Below, piece by piece: positions 49,201 through 61,581 of a stretch of DNA of 64,000 nt (the first letter of the stretch is position 1; each line of letters opens with the position of its first letter). The DNA comes from Synanceia verrucosa. Its lineage: Eukaryota > Chordata > Actinopteri > Perciformes > Synanceiidae. The notes below the pieces were generated by a model. The model searched no databases, had not been told where the DNA came from, and saw nothing but the letters and a program-made list of their open reading frames with translations. The position numbers and the translations under genes were made by a program. The stretch covers positions 16,677,119-16,741,118 of the forward strand of contig CM056550.1 in NCBI GenBank assembly GCA_029721515.1, given 5' to 3'.

Positions 49201-52200
49201 TTGCTCTCTAATCTCGATCGTCTGCACTTCCTGTTTTGATCTCTGTGGTGTATACCGTCTCTTTATGTTCTGACTAATATCCAAGAAGCCCCAAAATTAC
49301 TCACAGACTGTTTGAGAGCACCCTCTTGCTATCTAAAAAAAACTTTGACATATATATACACGTCTATGGCGCTCAAAGAGTTAAAGACGTCAAGGATAAA
49401 CAGCACAAAATTCTTGCCATGGGCTTTTATTGTGAAAGATTTGAACTAAAGGAGTGGGGTTGGTCAGCATCATCTTTGTCAAGGTTGAAAGGCGCAATAA
49501 AGTTGTCCTTAAAAGTCCAAATTATTTATATTTTTATTTAATATTTTTTATACTTATTAGACAGTTTCTCAATGTAATGTTAGAGGGATTGAGAGAGTCA
49601 TGCCTGAACTGAAAATATGTTTTTTATTTTTTATTTTTTATTTTTTAACTCTTTACTCACTTTTTACTCATTATTTTTGTCACTATCTGTGGGAAACTGT
49701 TGCTGTAGCTCTGATAGTTACACTGACTGCAGTTTCCTAGGATCACAGACTTTGTTGCTGGTGTTATTTTCCTTTTCCTCTCCAGATCGCAAAGCTGTGA
49801 TTTCTCAAGGACAGCTGAAATGTGTCGGCTCTTCTCTGTATCTCAAAGTCAAGTGTGGTGTTGGATATCATCTCAGGCAAGTAGACTGCAAATTATTAGG
49901 TTAGATTTAGACACGTTAGATAATTTATCCTGTTTTAAAAGTTATTTTGTCATTTTAAGTAACTTTACATTATAATCTTAAATCAAACACACCCTTATTT
50001 GTGTCTCAAATAGGCAGGAAATCTTAAAATCTATTTTTTAGATTCAACTCAAGTTGCTTGATTCAAGAGTCACAAAAAACATCTGTGAGCAGTTTCTGCT
50101 TATTTTCTTCATATTTATTTTTTTTCACATACTTTGGGTCTTTAAAAAGTTAAATTTTAAGTAATTTCATCTTAAAACCAGCATTTTCTACTTATTTTAT
50201 GTGTATATTTAGTATGTAGCTGGGTGGAGTGTAGCTCAGTTGGTAGAGTTGTCGTCCCTGAATCCCTGAAGGGTCATGAGGTCGAGTATCCCTGAACAAG
50301 ATGGATTAAATGCAGATAACACATTTTGTGTATATGACAAAACAATCCAGCATTTTCTGCTCATTTTAAGCCTTCTAAATACATCTTATTTCTAGCTTTA
50401 ATTATCTTAACTCGAGAAACCATCTCACTGCATGGACAGATAATTTCACTTGTTTTTTTTCCTCATATTTAGTGTTTTTATCTTTTTTTGCAGTGTAGAC
50501 CTTACTTTTCTCTTGTAAATTGTTGTTTCAAATCACAGAGTAGCGACTCATCTGTGTTGAACCATTATTAATTACCTGATGAACTTATGAAATCAGTTGC
50601 TCATCTAATTGAGAGTTTTTTCATCCTAACTTGTGTCTGCTGTATTTACGTCTTTGTCAAACATTTATTTTTTCTCCCACACAGGATGTCTATCAGCGAG
50701 GGATGTGAAGCTGAAAAGATCACGTCTCTCGTCACCCAGCATGTTCCCAAGGCGAAGCTGTCTCGACAGCACGAGGCGGAGCTGACCTTCACTCTGCCCT
50801 TTGAGAGCATGGACACCTTCTCAGGTCAGATCTGCTGAAGTTTACATTTCCATCGTTTATCGAGTATCTGATCTAAATTACTGCAGATGGTAACGAGTTT
50901 GCCTGCCTGACAGTAAAGTTTCTCACAGGTTTGTTCTCGGCGCTCGACTGTCAACCCAATCTGGGAATTATCAACTACGGCGTTTCCATGACAACCCTGG
51001 AGGATGTTTTCCTTCGTTTAGAGGCAGAAGCTGAAGTGGACCAAGCTGGTGAGTGAGTGTGACGAAGCAAAAATAAATCTCAATAAATTCTAATGATAAT
51101 ATGAGCATTTGTCCGTGTGCTGTCAGATTACAGCGTGTTTAACCGCGAGCAGACGGAGGACGAGTGTGACAACGCCTCTCTGGACGACACAGACCAGCGG
51201 CTGCTGACGTTTTCCGACAGCAAGTCAGACGTGGTGTCGGGTCACGCTCTGTGGAGGCAGCAGTTCAGCACCGTGGCCTGGCTGCACATGCTCAACATGA
51301 GGAGAGAGAGGAAGGCCTTCGTTTACACGTGAGACATACAGGAAATACAGTCCAGACGACTAGTTCATTTATCTTATGTAGAATTTAAAAATGCAAGGAT
51401 TTATAGCTTAATTCTAAAGCAAGGGTTCACGCACAGTTGCACACAAAGTTCAAGCTACGCTGACATTATTTATTTTTATATAAAAACATAAAAACACAGC
51501 AAAAATACATTATTATTCACAAAATATTCTGCTTTAATCCATATTTTCTCTGCAGCCAAAAAACTATCCCTTTGCTAGCCCTTTTACTGCAAACTGACTT
51601 GTTATATTAATAATTAAAAATCATCTATCTAATCAGAAGAATCACTTAAGATTGATAGACAGATACTTTATTCATCTCACAGAGAAATTCATACTTCTGC
51701 AGCTTGAAAGATGGAAACACACAGGGACATGCAGAGTTCAGGAAGATTAAAAAAAAAATACAGTTAAAAAAAAATAAAGTACCAAAAATATATACTATAA
51801 TAGATAGATAAGAGGAATGCAAAGTGTAAATTATGATAAAATAAAATAAAAATAATGGGTTGATTTGTTTGAGGGCTTTTATTTAAAAGACATTCAATAC
51901 AGCCTCAGCATTAAATTTCAAGCACTTCATTTGCTGACATGTAACCGTAACACAGAGTATCTGACTTTTAAATTGCTGGTTAAAAGTTTTATAGATGTAT
52001 ATTCTGCTGTAAGATTATAAAGCTTCTCCTCCTGCAGACTGGCCTTGTTCCTGGTGTTCGTTGCGGCGGTGCTCGTCCTGTCTCTGGCCACAGGAAACAT
52101 CCAGATCCACTCCCCAGACCGTCAGTTTCTGCCCATTTACCTCCTCAAAAGGAACGAGGCGCCGCGGAGATACGCCACCAGCCTCCTGGTGCAGAACTCC

Positions 52201-55200
52201 TCAGGTGAGGAGAAGGACCTGGTCCAAAGTGCTTGATGGTGTAAATATTGTGATGGGATGCTGGCGTCTTTACAGCTGTTAAATTACCCCTCAAACAATC
52301 AATAAGATTTGTCCCCTGGTTGAAACTCTAACCCTGAACCTGCTTTCATGTCTTGTTTAACAGGATCTGATATTTCTGACTTCATCCACAACCTGCAGTC
52401 TCAGGACATCAAAGTGGATCTGATGAAACACAGCGACTACATGTCAGCAGCTCCTCACAGCGCCGCCATCAATGTAACAGGATCCAGCAAGGTGAATTTA
52501 TTTCTGTTTTTGACTCCATATATTTGAGGAAACTGGATGTGGGCTCATCTGTCCTGCAGCTAATGTGGTCCTCTGATCTTCTAACTTTTTCTTTTCTGTC
52601 TGTCAGCAGGGCTTCAGATACAGCGTTGCCTTCAACAGCACCACAGTTCACTCCTTACCCATGGCTGTCAATGTCCTGAGCAACGCTCTTCTCAGAGGTC
52701 TGAATGGTACTGGACAGATCCGAACCTGGACCAAACCATTTGATTATGTGAGTATTTTAAGGATCTTATCCACCTGGTTCCCTCTGACATTAAAGTTTTA
52801 ATTACAGACCTCCTGCAGGCAGCCGTGGTGGATCCATCCATCAATCCATTATCTACCGCTTATCCTCATAGGGTCGCAGGGGGGCTGGAGCCTATCCCAG
52901 CTGTCTTAGGGCGGAAGGCAGGGTACACCCTGGACAAGTCACCACCTCATCGCAGGGCACATAGAGACAGACAACCATTCACACTCACATTCACACCTAC
53001 GGTCAATTTAAATTAGCCAATTAACCTAATCCCCATGCATGTTTTTGGATGGTGGGAGGAAGCCGGAGTACCAGAGAGAACCCTCACAGACATGAGGAGA
53101 ACATGCAAACTCCACACAGAAAGGCCCCGGGCCTTTCCTTCTTGCTGTGAGGCGACAGTGCTAACCACTACACCACCGTGCCGCCCGCCATGGTGGATCA
53201 TTGATCAGAAAATAAAAAACTTCTGGAGCGTTCATTGTTTTTGCAGCAGAAAGCAAAGACGATAATATGCAAAAATTAAAGTTCAATGCAACTTCAGTTT
53301 TTTCATCAATAAATATTGACTTTATTGACATGTTTTAGGGATAGGAAGCATTTGAAGTTCATTGTTAATTACATTAAATGTCTCCTCCGCTGTTCTTCTC
53401 TCAGCAAATCCCAGACGCTACGTCCTACGCTCTGGTATACATCGAGGCCATCATCCTGGGAATGCTGGCTGCTGGGATGCCTGCATATTTTGCAATGGAC
53501 CACACTCGAGACAGAGAGGTAATCTCTTATAAACGGTGTTTAGAGAGCAGCAGGACTCATGAAAGAAAGGTCGGGGGTTGAATCAAACCAGTAATAGTCA
53601 CCCTGCTGTATGGTTGCTTGTTTCCTCTCAGATCAAGTGTCGCTCGACGCTGCGTATCTCTGGTCTGGTGCCGTCAGCCTACTGGTGTGGCCAGGCTGCC
53701 GTGGACATCCCCTTCTACTACCTTATCCTCTCCAGCATGACCATCATCCTCTTCTCCTTCCACACTGGGAACCTGCTCACCTCCAGCAACCTCACCGCTG
53801 TGGTCCGTACTGCTGTCTTAAACACATTCATATACATTTAATATTAGGGCCATTGTAGGTTTAAATATATAGATATGGTGCAGTAGAGAAAAAAAGTTTC
53901 AAGGTTTTTCTTGATATTTTGTGAACATTATGATGACACAAAACACCGTTCATCATGTGCACCTGTTCTATCAGATAAATCCTCCAGATGAGGCAAAGGT
54001 CCTGAAAGATACATAATACATATATGCACATGTACATACATGTTTTCCAGCAGAATTATGACTTAAATCTCAGAGAATATCAGTTTGTTTCTCTGAGCAT
54101 GACCCCGTCTATCTGCCAGCTCTGTAATTATTATGTCTAACCTAAGATAACCTGTAATACGCTGCTTTTTGACATATTCTAGATTGCACTTTCACATAAC
54201 AAATATGTAAAAAAAAACATGCTTGATTCGGCCTCAAATCATCACAAAATCAACATAGTATTTCCCTTCCCCTCTCTTAGGTCCTGTGTACTGTCGGCTT
54301 CGGTCCAGCCATGATCCTCTTCACTTATGTGGTTTCTTTTGGCTTCGCCCGAGTCCAGAGCAACAGGGATTTCTTCTCCGTCATCTCGATGATGGTGAGA
54401 AATCTTGGATCGATCTAGTCGTGATCTTTTGTGTTGGAGCTTTACTAACCGTGACACTCGTGCTTCAGGTGTGTGTGGTGTCAGCCTCGCTGGTTCAGTT
54501 GTCTTTCGTGAACGACAATCCCGATCTGACCAGAAACCTGCACAACATCTTGTGTTTTTTCAACCCTTTGTACCCTCTGATGGGCTGCCTCAACTGCATC
54601 ACCAAGGTAGGAGCTCAACAAAACTCTGCATGAAGGCAGATTTTAAGATCAGTAAGTGTTGCACACCACAGCTGATGTTTTCCTCTGCTTACAGGCGACC
54701 TTCCTCCCCTCCCTATACGAGGAGAACTTCCTGTGGAAGAACCTGCTCATTGCTGTTGTAGCTGTCAGTATATGTTGTAAAAAACAGCCAAGCATTGCTC
54801 TGCTCAGTAAATACAGACTGTACGAGTGTTCGCTCAGCCATAACTGTCTGTTTCTGTGCTCAGCCCTATCTCCAGTGCATCCTGCTGCTGTTCCTGCTTC
54901 GTTGGCTGGAGATCCGCTACGGAGGGAGGGCGATCTGCAGGTATTGATCAGCTTTCAGCTCTACAGTTTTAGTTCATGTCCATCTTCTTAGATTGTTCTG
55001 CATTTGCAGGAACTTGATCAAGTCAAAGCCCAGAGTGGAGAAAAACCCAGAGGAAGGTCTGAACGAGGATGAGGATGTTCAGATGGAGAAGGCCAGAGTG
55101 AAGGAGGCCCTCATCTGCCAGTCCTGTGAGGAGGTGGGTGGATCTCCTGTCTTATGGTACAACACAAAAAGTAACAGCTAGTGAATGTTTGTCTCCAGAG

Positions 55201-58200
55201 GTGAGCCAATTTGAGAATCTGACTTTATGATTGTTAGTGCACTTTTTTTTTTGGTTGAACACCAGTTAATCTCGTCTCCCTTCGCTGTGTCTGGTCCCTT
55301 TAGAAACCAGCGGTGGTTGTGAGTAACCTGAGGAAGCAGTACAAAGGCAGAAGAGAAGGTTTTTCTCTGAACAAGAGGAGGAAAGTGGCCACAAAGAACA
55401 TCTCTTTCTGTGTCCGCAAAGGTACCTTCAGCCTGTTTGTCAAGTTGACTAAAAATTTAATCATGTTTGGACTTTCAGTCCACAAAAAATCACGTGACAG
55501 AAGTTCAACCCAAATCTGATTTGGTAAAATCAACCTGTTGTGTCTTCAGGTGAAGTTCTTGGACTGTTGGGTCCGAACGGAGCAGGAAAGAGCACCATCA
55601 TGCACATGTTGTCAGGTGACACCGAGCCCACTGCTGGACAGGTACAGTACCCATAATACTGGAGCTTCAACGAGTGATGCTTGAACTCCCACAGATGTGG
55701 AATCAGATGTGTTTTTATATCAATCACTGTAATGTTATAAAAGTCTACATGAACATAAAAAACAGAAAAAAGTAGTGTCAGTAGGAGCAGTCTCACTTTT
55801 GATTTTTCTAATTCAACCTGATAGGAAGATATTTGGTTCTGTCCAGGTGCTGATGGGTGACTACAGCACAGAGTTCGGTCCAGTGGACAGTCCTCTGGAC
55901 CAGGTGGGCTACTGTCCTCAGGTGAACCCTCTGTGGCCCAGGATCACTCTGCAGGAGCACCTGGAGGTCTACGCTGCCATCAAGGGCCTGAGAGGACAGG
56001 AAGTACCAGGGATCATCAAACGGTGAGCTTCGGATATTTCAGGCCAACCACAGGGGTGTCAAACATCCGGCCCGAGGGCCAGAACCGGCCTGTCACGGTG
56101 TCCGATCCGGCCCACTGGATGACTGGATGATTTACTTTCTACTTTTCAATAAAATCACACACAGGCTGTATGACAACGCTGACAAGGGTTTTCCATGAAA
56201 TACAGACCAGTTTATTCAGTGTGTTAACTCCACTTTTCATAATACTCACAGCATCTATCAGACGACAAAATATACAACAACTTCAGACCGAAAAGATAAA
56301 TGATTTGTTGGCAGGTTTGAGGACATCTCAGGCTGCTCATCATCTCATTTGTAAATGGATTGTTTGTTCCTTAATTATGAACATTTAAGAAGGAACTTCA
56401 CACATGAAGACATGGAAACATTTGGATGTGTTATTATTGATAGTAAGTACTGGAACCATAGTGTCCTTCAGATCGACCACTAGGGGGAGCCACAAAACTG
56501 ACAACAAATCAGAACAGTAAAATACATACAGGATGTTTTAAATACTTAAGATTGTTAATGTTTTCTAAAATATTTTTAGACAGAAAGAAGTTTGTGTCTG
56601 ATCATGGAGGAAATGCTGTGTATTAATGTTGTTAAATGAGGCCATGTAAAAGCTGTTGACAGTTGTTTCATGCTTGTTATTGTTGTTGTTGTTGTTGTTG
56701 TTGTCAGTGTGGTGAACGCTCTGGAGTTAAAGGACCACGTGAACAAACAAGCCAAAACTCTGTCAGCAGGACTCAAGAGGAAGGTGAGAACCAAACAAAC
56801 CCACTCAGCTGTCAGGACGTCCACAAAGATCCAGCATTTAAAGAATCCATATTACAATGATGTGTTTGGGAATTGAACTGAAATATGGAGTGTAAACAGG
56901 TTGGGAGTACAAATCTGCAGAAAACGTACACTGAAGATGAGGCGAATATGGAGTAGAAACTGTGCTTTATTGATGCTCTGTTGTCTGGTTTCTTTCCAGT
57001 TGTGCTTCGCCTTGAGTATGATTGGGAATCCTCAGATCGTCTTACTGGATGAGCCGTCGTCAGGGATGGACCCCAAGTCCAAACAGCGCATGTGGTGAGA
57101 GGAATAATATACTCTATAGTACTGTATTATGTTACATTTACTGTTAAAGGCTTAAATTAAGTCTATTTAAGATACTTTCTTTTGATTAGTTGAACAGCTT
57201 ATTAATTAAGGTTTTTCACTTGATGTTCAGGAGGGCCATACGTGCCGCTTTCAAGAACCGTCAGCGTGGAGCCGTGCTCACCACGCACTACATGGAGGAG
57301 GCCGAGGCCGTGTGCGACCGCGTAGCCATCGTGGTGTCCGGTCAGCTGAGGTCAGCGCTCAGCTTTTGCATCGCCATGACGGGACAGAACGGATACGTGG
57401 ATCACTTAACGCTCAGTCTGTTTTATTCTTTCTAGATGCATCGGCTCCATCCAGCATCTAAAAGGGAAATACGGCCGAGGCTACAGCTTGGAGATCAAAC
57501 TCAGAGAGGAGCTGACGGGGCTCCAGCAGGTGGCGCTGCTGCACAAAGAGATCCTCCGAATCTTCCCTCACGCTGCTCGACAGGAGAGGTGAGAAGCTGT
57601 ACGACAGGAGGAAGAAAGGGAGCGTTCAAATTTTCTGCTTTGACAGCGATGCGTCAGGTCTGGTGTGAATTATCCACGTTGTCATGTTTCATTTTCATCA
57701 ACGAGGTCCAACAAGTTTCCTCCTAAATAGAGTCTGTCAACTAAAAACAGACAGCCAGACGTTTACGTTTAACACTGAAATATAGAACATATAACAGGTT
57801 ATATAACCTTCAAATTAAAATCCCAACTAATACATGCACTGGATGATTTTAAAGAAATGTGCAATGCCTGAGACAAACTACCACTACTATTATTACATGC
57901 TGCCTACTTCAGCTGGCTGCTGATTTCTTTGCAGCTTTGCTACTCTGATGGTTTACAAGATCCCCATGGAGGATGTGAAGTCACTGGCCAAGTCTTTCTC
58001 TCAGTTAGAGAGCGGTGAGTCACAGCTGATCACACACATAAACACTCAGATATCTGCTGAGTCATTCGGTGTGACTGATCGTCTTCATCTCTGTTCATCT
58101 TCAGCCAAGCAAACATTCAACTTTGAAGAATACAACTTCTCCCAGTCGACCTTGGAGCAGGTCTGTGGAGACGCCACACACATTTCTTCAGAGGAAACTT

Positions 58201-58398
58201 GATGTTCCTTTTTTTAATGTCTGAGCGTTGATGTCTCCCTGTGACTTCATCCTGTAGGTGTTCATGGAGTTTGCTAAGGAGCAGGAGAACGAGGAGGACG
58301 AGGTCGGATCCCTGAGCACGACCTTCCAGTGGCGGCGTCTGCGCCAGGACGCCGCCATCCCGGTCAACCACACTGAGAGCATCGTGCACCAGCTTTGA
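43238..58398 (+). CDS. abca5: ABCA5, full-length ABC transporter
   Basis: Thirty-seven coding exons encode 1656 aa (human 1642): 43238-43360, 44531-44717, 44858-45031, 45479-45576, 45721-45947, 46040-46181, 46582-46770, 46877-47024, 47162-47339, 47600-47658, 48161-48447, 48523-48642, 48728-48866, 49786-49876, 50685-50824, 50929-51048, 51127-51328, 52038-52204, 52364-52491, 52610-52747, 53405-53518, 53632-53802, 54281-54394, 54469-54606, 54695-54763, 54864-54940, 55010-55133, 55304-55421, 55550-55641, 55847-56022, 56708-56783, 57000-57094, 57231-57350, 57436-57588, 57935-58014, 58105-58160, 58258-58398. NBD1 has Walker A GHSGAGKST (524-532), signature LSGGQ (625-629) and Walker B ILLLDEP (645-651). 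NBD2 has GPNGAGKST (1335-1343), a degenerate signature LSAGL and IVLLDEPSSGMDP. Each half begins with a hydrophobic helix and a lumenal loop. ABCA5 works in late endosomes/lysosomes and in cholesterol handling. The start may instead be ATG 43256, which has better context and fits the human N terminus. One intron (49877-50684) is GC-AG. Confidence 0.95.
45135..45325 (+). mobile_element. 3' fragment of the plekha1-intron MITE family
   Basis: CCCGCTAAATATCGATATCGG, then CGGGCCCTACAATAAATTG and TATTTTCTACCAAAGAAATT, match 3760-3920. Only the 3' half is present, in the intron after the abca5 exon ending at 45031. Confidence 0.65.
47696..47975 (+). mobile_element. 5' fragment of the plekha1-intron MITE family
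   Basis: AATTAAAATCTGGGTAATTA, then TGCATGTTATTTTGTTCACAA and TGTTATGCCTTCAATTTAT, match 3470-3790. It lacks the terminal repeats and sits in the intron after the abca5 exon ending at 47658. Confidence 0.65.
48951..49384. mobile_element. Intact TTAA-flanked MITE in abca5 intron (piggyBac-like)
   Basis: Its ends are TTAACTCTTTGAGTGCCA (48951-48968) and TGGCGCTCAAAGAGTTAA (49367-49384), an 18-bp inverted repeat with one mismatch. The outermost TTAA on each side fits the TTAA target duplication of piggyBac transposons. The element is 434 bp and noncoding. A truncated relative lies at 25555-25950. Superfamily assignment rests on end sequence only. Confidence 0.8.
50222..50310 (+). mobile_element. 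tRNA-derived SINE head fragment
   Basis: GTGTAGCTCAGTTGGTAGAG (a polymerase III box A match) is followed about 35 bases later by GGTCATGAGGTCGAGTATCC (a degenerate box B) and then CCCTGAACAAGATGG. This is the layout of a common teleost tRNA-related SINE. It is not an intact tRNA, since no acceptor stem can pair. It lies in the GC-AG intron of abca5. Confidence 0.65.
51650..51770. repeat. Retroposon 3'-tail-like repeat
   Basis: GATAGACAGATACTTTATTC followed by AGAGAAATTCATACTTCTGC resembles the widespread teleost ACTTTATTGATC...GAAATTC sequence found at LINE/SINE ends. It is followed by A-rich DNA. Class is uncertain. Confidence 0.5.
52822..53199. mobile_element. Interspersed retroposon-like repeat with 13-bp target duplication
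   Basis: The element spans about 52835-53186 and contains well-known teleost repeat landmarks: CCGCTTATCCTCATAGGGTC, GGGTACACCCTGGACAAGTC, CCATTCACACTCACATTCAC, AGAACATGCAAACTCCACAC and CACTACACCACCGTGCCGCC. GCCGTGGTGGATC (52822-52834) and GCCATGGTGGATC (53187-53199) form a flanking 13-bp direct repeat with one mismatch. It lies in the abca5 intron before exon 53405. The family name is not certain from sequence alone. Confidence 0.8.
56054..56140. mobile_element. hAT-like transposon end fragment in abca5 intron
   Basis: CAGGGGTGTCAAACATCCGG with GGCCCGAGGGCC and later GATCCGGCCCACTGG is typical of hAT-type non-autonomous elements. The opposite end was not identified, and the following 300 bases may belong to it. 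Confidence 0.5.
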
Positions 58399-58557
58399 AC
58401 TCTGCCTCTGATGGGAGCCGGCTGGTCTGACCAGGACTGACCAACCCCCAACCTGCCAGGCCTCTTCGCCCGAGGACTCACGCCGGCACTCGCCCGCTCC
58501 ACGCTAAACCGACGCCCACCGCCATTAAATGAAGGGGATAGACCTGAGCGAGGTCTG

Positions 58558-58560
<3 letters not shown>

Positions 58561-58609
<49 letters not shown>
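58561..58609. repeat. (GT)n microsatellite in abca5 3' UTR
   Basis: About 24 GT units, 163 bases after the abca5 stop codon, so probably transcribed as a UG repeat. Confidence 0.95.
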
Positions 58610-58611
<2 letters not shown>

Positions 58612-60605
58612 CTCCAGGTCCGGCCCTCGTCCACTGGTGCTCCGTGTTTTCTGAATCGCACTGACCGAGGGGCTGCTGTCTTTGTGGACACCTTCTCCTC
58701 TTTCTAACGGTGTTTTTTATCTTCACAGGGAGTCAGTAAAAGAAATATATATCTAAATAACATATAATATTTATGCTTTGTAATCCTCGTTACAGTTACT
58801 GTGTTGATGTTTGTGTTTGTGAAACAGTTTTTTTTTTTAACCAGAACTGGGATCCAGCCACGATCGTACCAAAGCAGCACATCTCTGAACCACACACTAC
58901 CACACCTCCTCGCACAGTGAAACTGAGAACTACTTTTTGTTTTTTGGCGTCAGTAGCATGTGCAGAAATAGTTCTGTTGTTGGTGAGGAGCAGTGGGAAG
59001 AGACCAGATGCTCTCCACAGTCTGTAGACCTTTACAAAGCCCCTTCTACTCGTTTTACACCAGCATGCACATCTTACCATCACGTTTTAGCATGCACACT
59101 CATGAGGAAGACGATGAATCAGATGATTTTGGATGCGTGATCTTTGCCCTGTGGCCTTCCTCTCTGCAGGTTTAGCTCCCAACTGGAACCCGTAGCTTTT
59201 GGGAATGTAGTGTAGAGAATATGCACACCAGTACATGTAGCACACTGCCCTCGTCAGGTGTTAGCCAGGGCCGATGACCTCAAACGTGGAGGGACGTAGA
59301 GTGTTAAGAGGCTCTTTTTGAGTTGATTTTTGATCATTGAATGTACATCGGGCCTCCAGAGAGAGGAGGGTCGTGACTCAGCAGTGAGCGGCCGTCACTC
59401 TGGTTCACTTTGGTGCCACTTTGAATCACACAGCTGTGTTTTGTTAACTCTATTTAGCCTGTGTGGTGTGTGTTGTGTTTGTATACTGTGATTAGCTGCA
59501 GCTATATCTAAATAATCTAGTGTTTGTACAAGCAGGTGCATTTCATCAGCAAACCGATAAATTGTAATTTTTTCATGACATTAATGCGGTTAAAGGGAAT
59601 TTAATTGTTAACCTGTTGGACGTGAGGTGAACAGAATGATGGGAACAGTTGACAGGAAGTGTGTGTTGTGGATTGATTTCACTGCCGGGCGTGTTTGTTT
59701 TGTCCACCTCTGTAACCCAGGATCATCTCATCAGGGTTTTTTTTTAGGGGGGGAGGGGTCTACTTATGACAAATAAGCTGTGGAGCAGGAGCCAAGAGTT
59801 TGTTTTAAAGAGGATTTTGATATGAGTTATAGATGATTTCATAGCGTTAATGGATTTTCTGTCATGCTGCGAACGCTCAGATTGTTGCGGGTTTTAAACA
59901 AGCTTCATTTGGTGTTTTTACCTACAGTGTCATCATGAGTAAGAGCTGGTTTATGAAGTATCCGTGAATTTGAAGCCAACTGACTTCCCAAACACACCTC
60001 AGACATTAAAGCATGATACATACACTAAAGATTCACATGTCCGTGCATTGTCGGGCACGTTATGACTTTTTAAATGTGAAAAATATGTTTAAATGCTGTT
60101 GTTGTTGTTTTTTTTGTTTTTTTTTGCACACATGTAGCCTTGTTCCCAAAATAATCCACTGGCTCTGCATTAACCTGTGTGGACGTTATAATTACATGTT
60201 TTCCCAAATCTTGTGTTTTGTCCTGCTCCAACATGCACGTGTACTCTGTCAGTTTCAGTAACATGTCACCACCCAGTTAACACTGGCTTTTGTTTTGCAG
60301 CACATGTAGTTGGACGTATTTCACATGGAGGAAAAGCCCAAACTGTCCTCTGGCTCTGTGCAAAGTCAGCAGTGGAAGTGGAGCCGGTTTCGTTTTGTTT
60401 TCCTGGTGGTGGTAGAAATTGCACTATTTCTGGGAAATTTTATAACCTTTCTTTATATTATGCAATCTTTGTAAGATTATCTGTGCACTGATTTTATTTT
60501 ATTTTAAGGACTGTGGTTTAGCTGTGTGCTGTATTTTCCTCCTGTATGGCCCCGTGTCTGGACAGACACTCAAGAACTTTGTGGTCTTTACACGACCTTT
60601 TCATG

Positions 60606-60611
60606 ATTAAA
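60606..60611 (+). terminator. Candidate abca5 polyadenylation signal
   Basis: ATTAAA followed within 20-40 bases by a T-rich tract (TTATTTTTGTCTTATTC). It implies a 3' UTR of about 2.2 kb. Confidence 0.5.
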
Positions 60612-61093
60612 TGTTCAACCAAATGATTATTTTTGTCTTATTCATTTTTTTTTTACTTCTTAAGTAAATACTTTAAATGAAAATAAAAATGTTTCTAGTA
60701 TTATTAAATAATTCACAAAGGTAACACTCATAACTTATAAATGATAAATTGATAATTAATTAAACTTGACCAGTAGTTATTCTACTGTTAACAAACAGCA
60801 AAAAATATAATAAATATTTATTATATATATTATATATTTACTGCCACAGGCTCGTTTTTTTTGTTTTGTTTTTTTTTAAAGTTTTTTGGGACATTTCCCA
60901 GATGTTCCTCCTCCCATTGTTTGTCCCTGTCCAGCCACCGTCCTTCCTGGTGTGGGTGTGGTCGGATGACCTCACCAATAATGGAGGCGCTCCTTTAGTC
61001 TACTCCTCACAACTTAGACAGATAGTTTCATATCGGGCTCACTCTCCCCTTTCCGCTCCTGGTTGCAAAGTGTAGCTGGGATGTTTTGTCAGA

Positions 61094-61541
61094 ATGGGAA
61101 ATCTTTTTGGGAAAAAGAAACACAGCCGAGTGACAGAACAAGACAAGGCGGTGCTGGTAGGTATCACAGCTAGCTAGCATGAGCGGCATTAGCTAGCATT
61201 AGCTATAACTGAACTGTTAAAGTTAGCCTCTTCACTGGACGTTCGGTTCTTTAACAAGATCAAGCCGCGCCAAACTGATTTAATAAAATGTGGTAATTTA
61301 ACAACCGTGAGTGTCAGTAGTGGTATACACACCGTTTAAACGTTTAAACTTTATCATGCTAGCACTTTATGAGTTACTCTTCAATTCGGCGTCAATATAA
61401 TTTGAGATATACTTTCAGATGTTGGTGTGCTGGTTAATTCAACCCCAGATAGCAATCAATGCAACTCATTTTTAGAAGTTAAGATATTTAACCAAACTGG
61501 TACTCGACCATGTAAGTGTCGATTTTATCCAAGGAGCCTAA

Positions 61542-61581
<40 letters not shown>

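Larger units (their letters stand above)
58399..61093. other. abca5 3' UTR and abca5-chmp6 spacer
   Basis: The abca5 3' UTR contains a long (GT)n at 58561-58609 and probably ends shortly after ATTAAA at 60606-60611. The AT-rich spacer (60640-60860) and CpG-poor DNA up to 61093 should hold the chmp6 promoter; no TATA box is obvious. No other gene is recognised. Confidence 0.6.

Noticed and set aside
50222..50310. Possible tRNA gene
   Set aside because: Box A is good but no acceptor or anticodon stem can be folded and box B is degenerate; it fits a tRNA-derived SINE instead.
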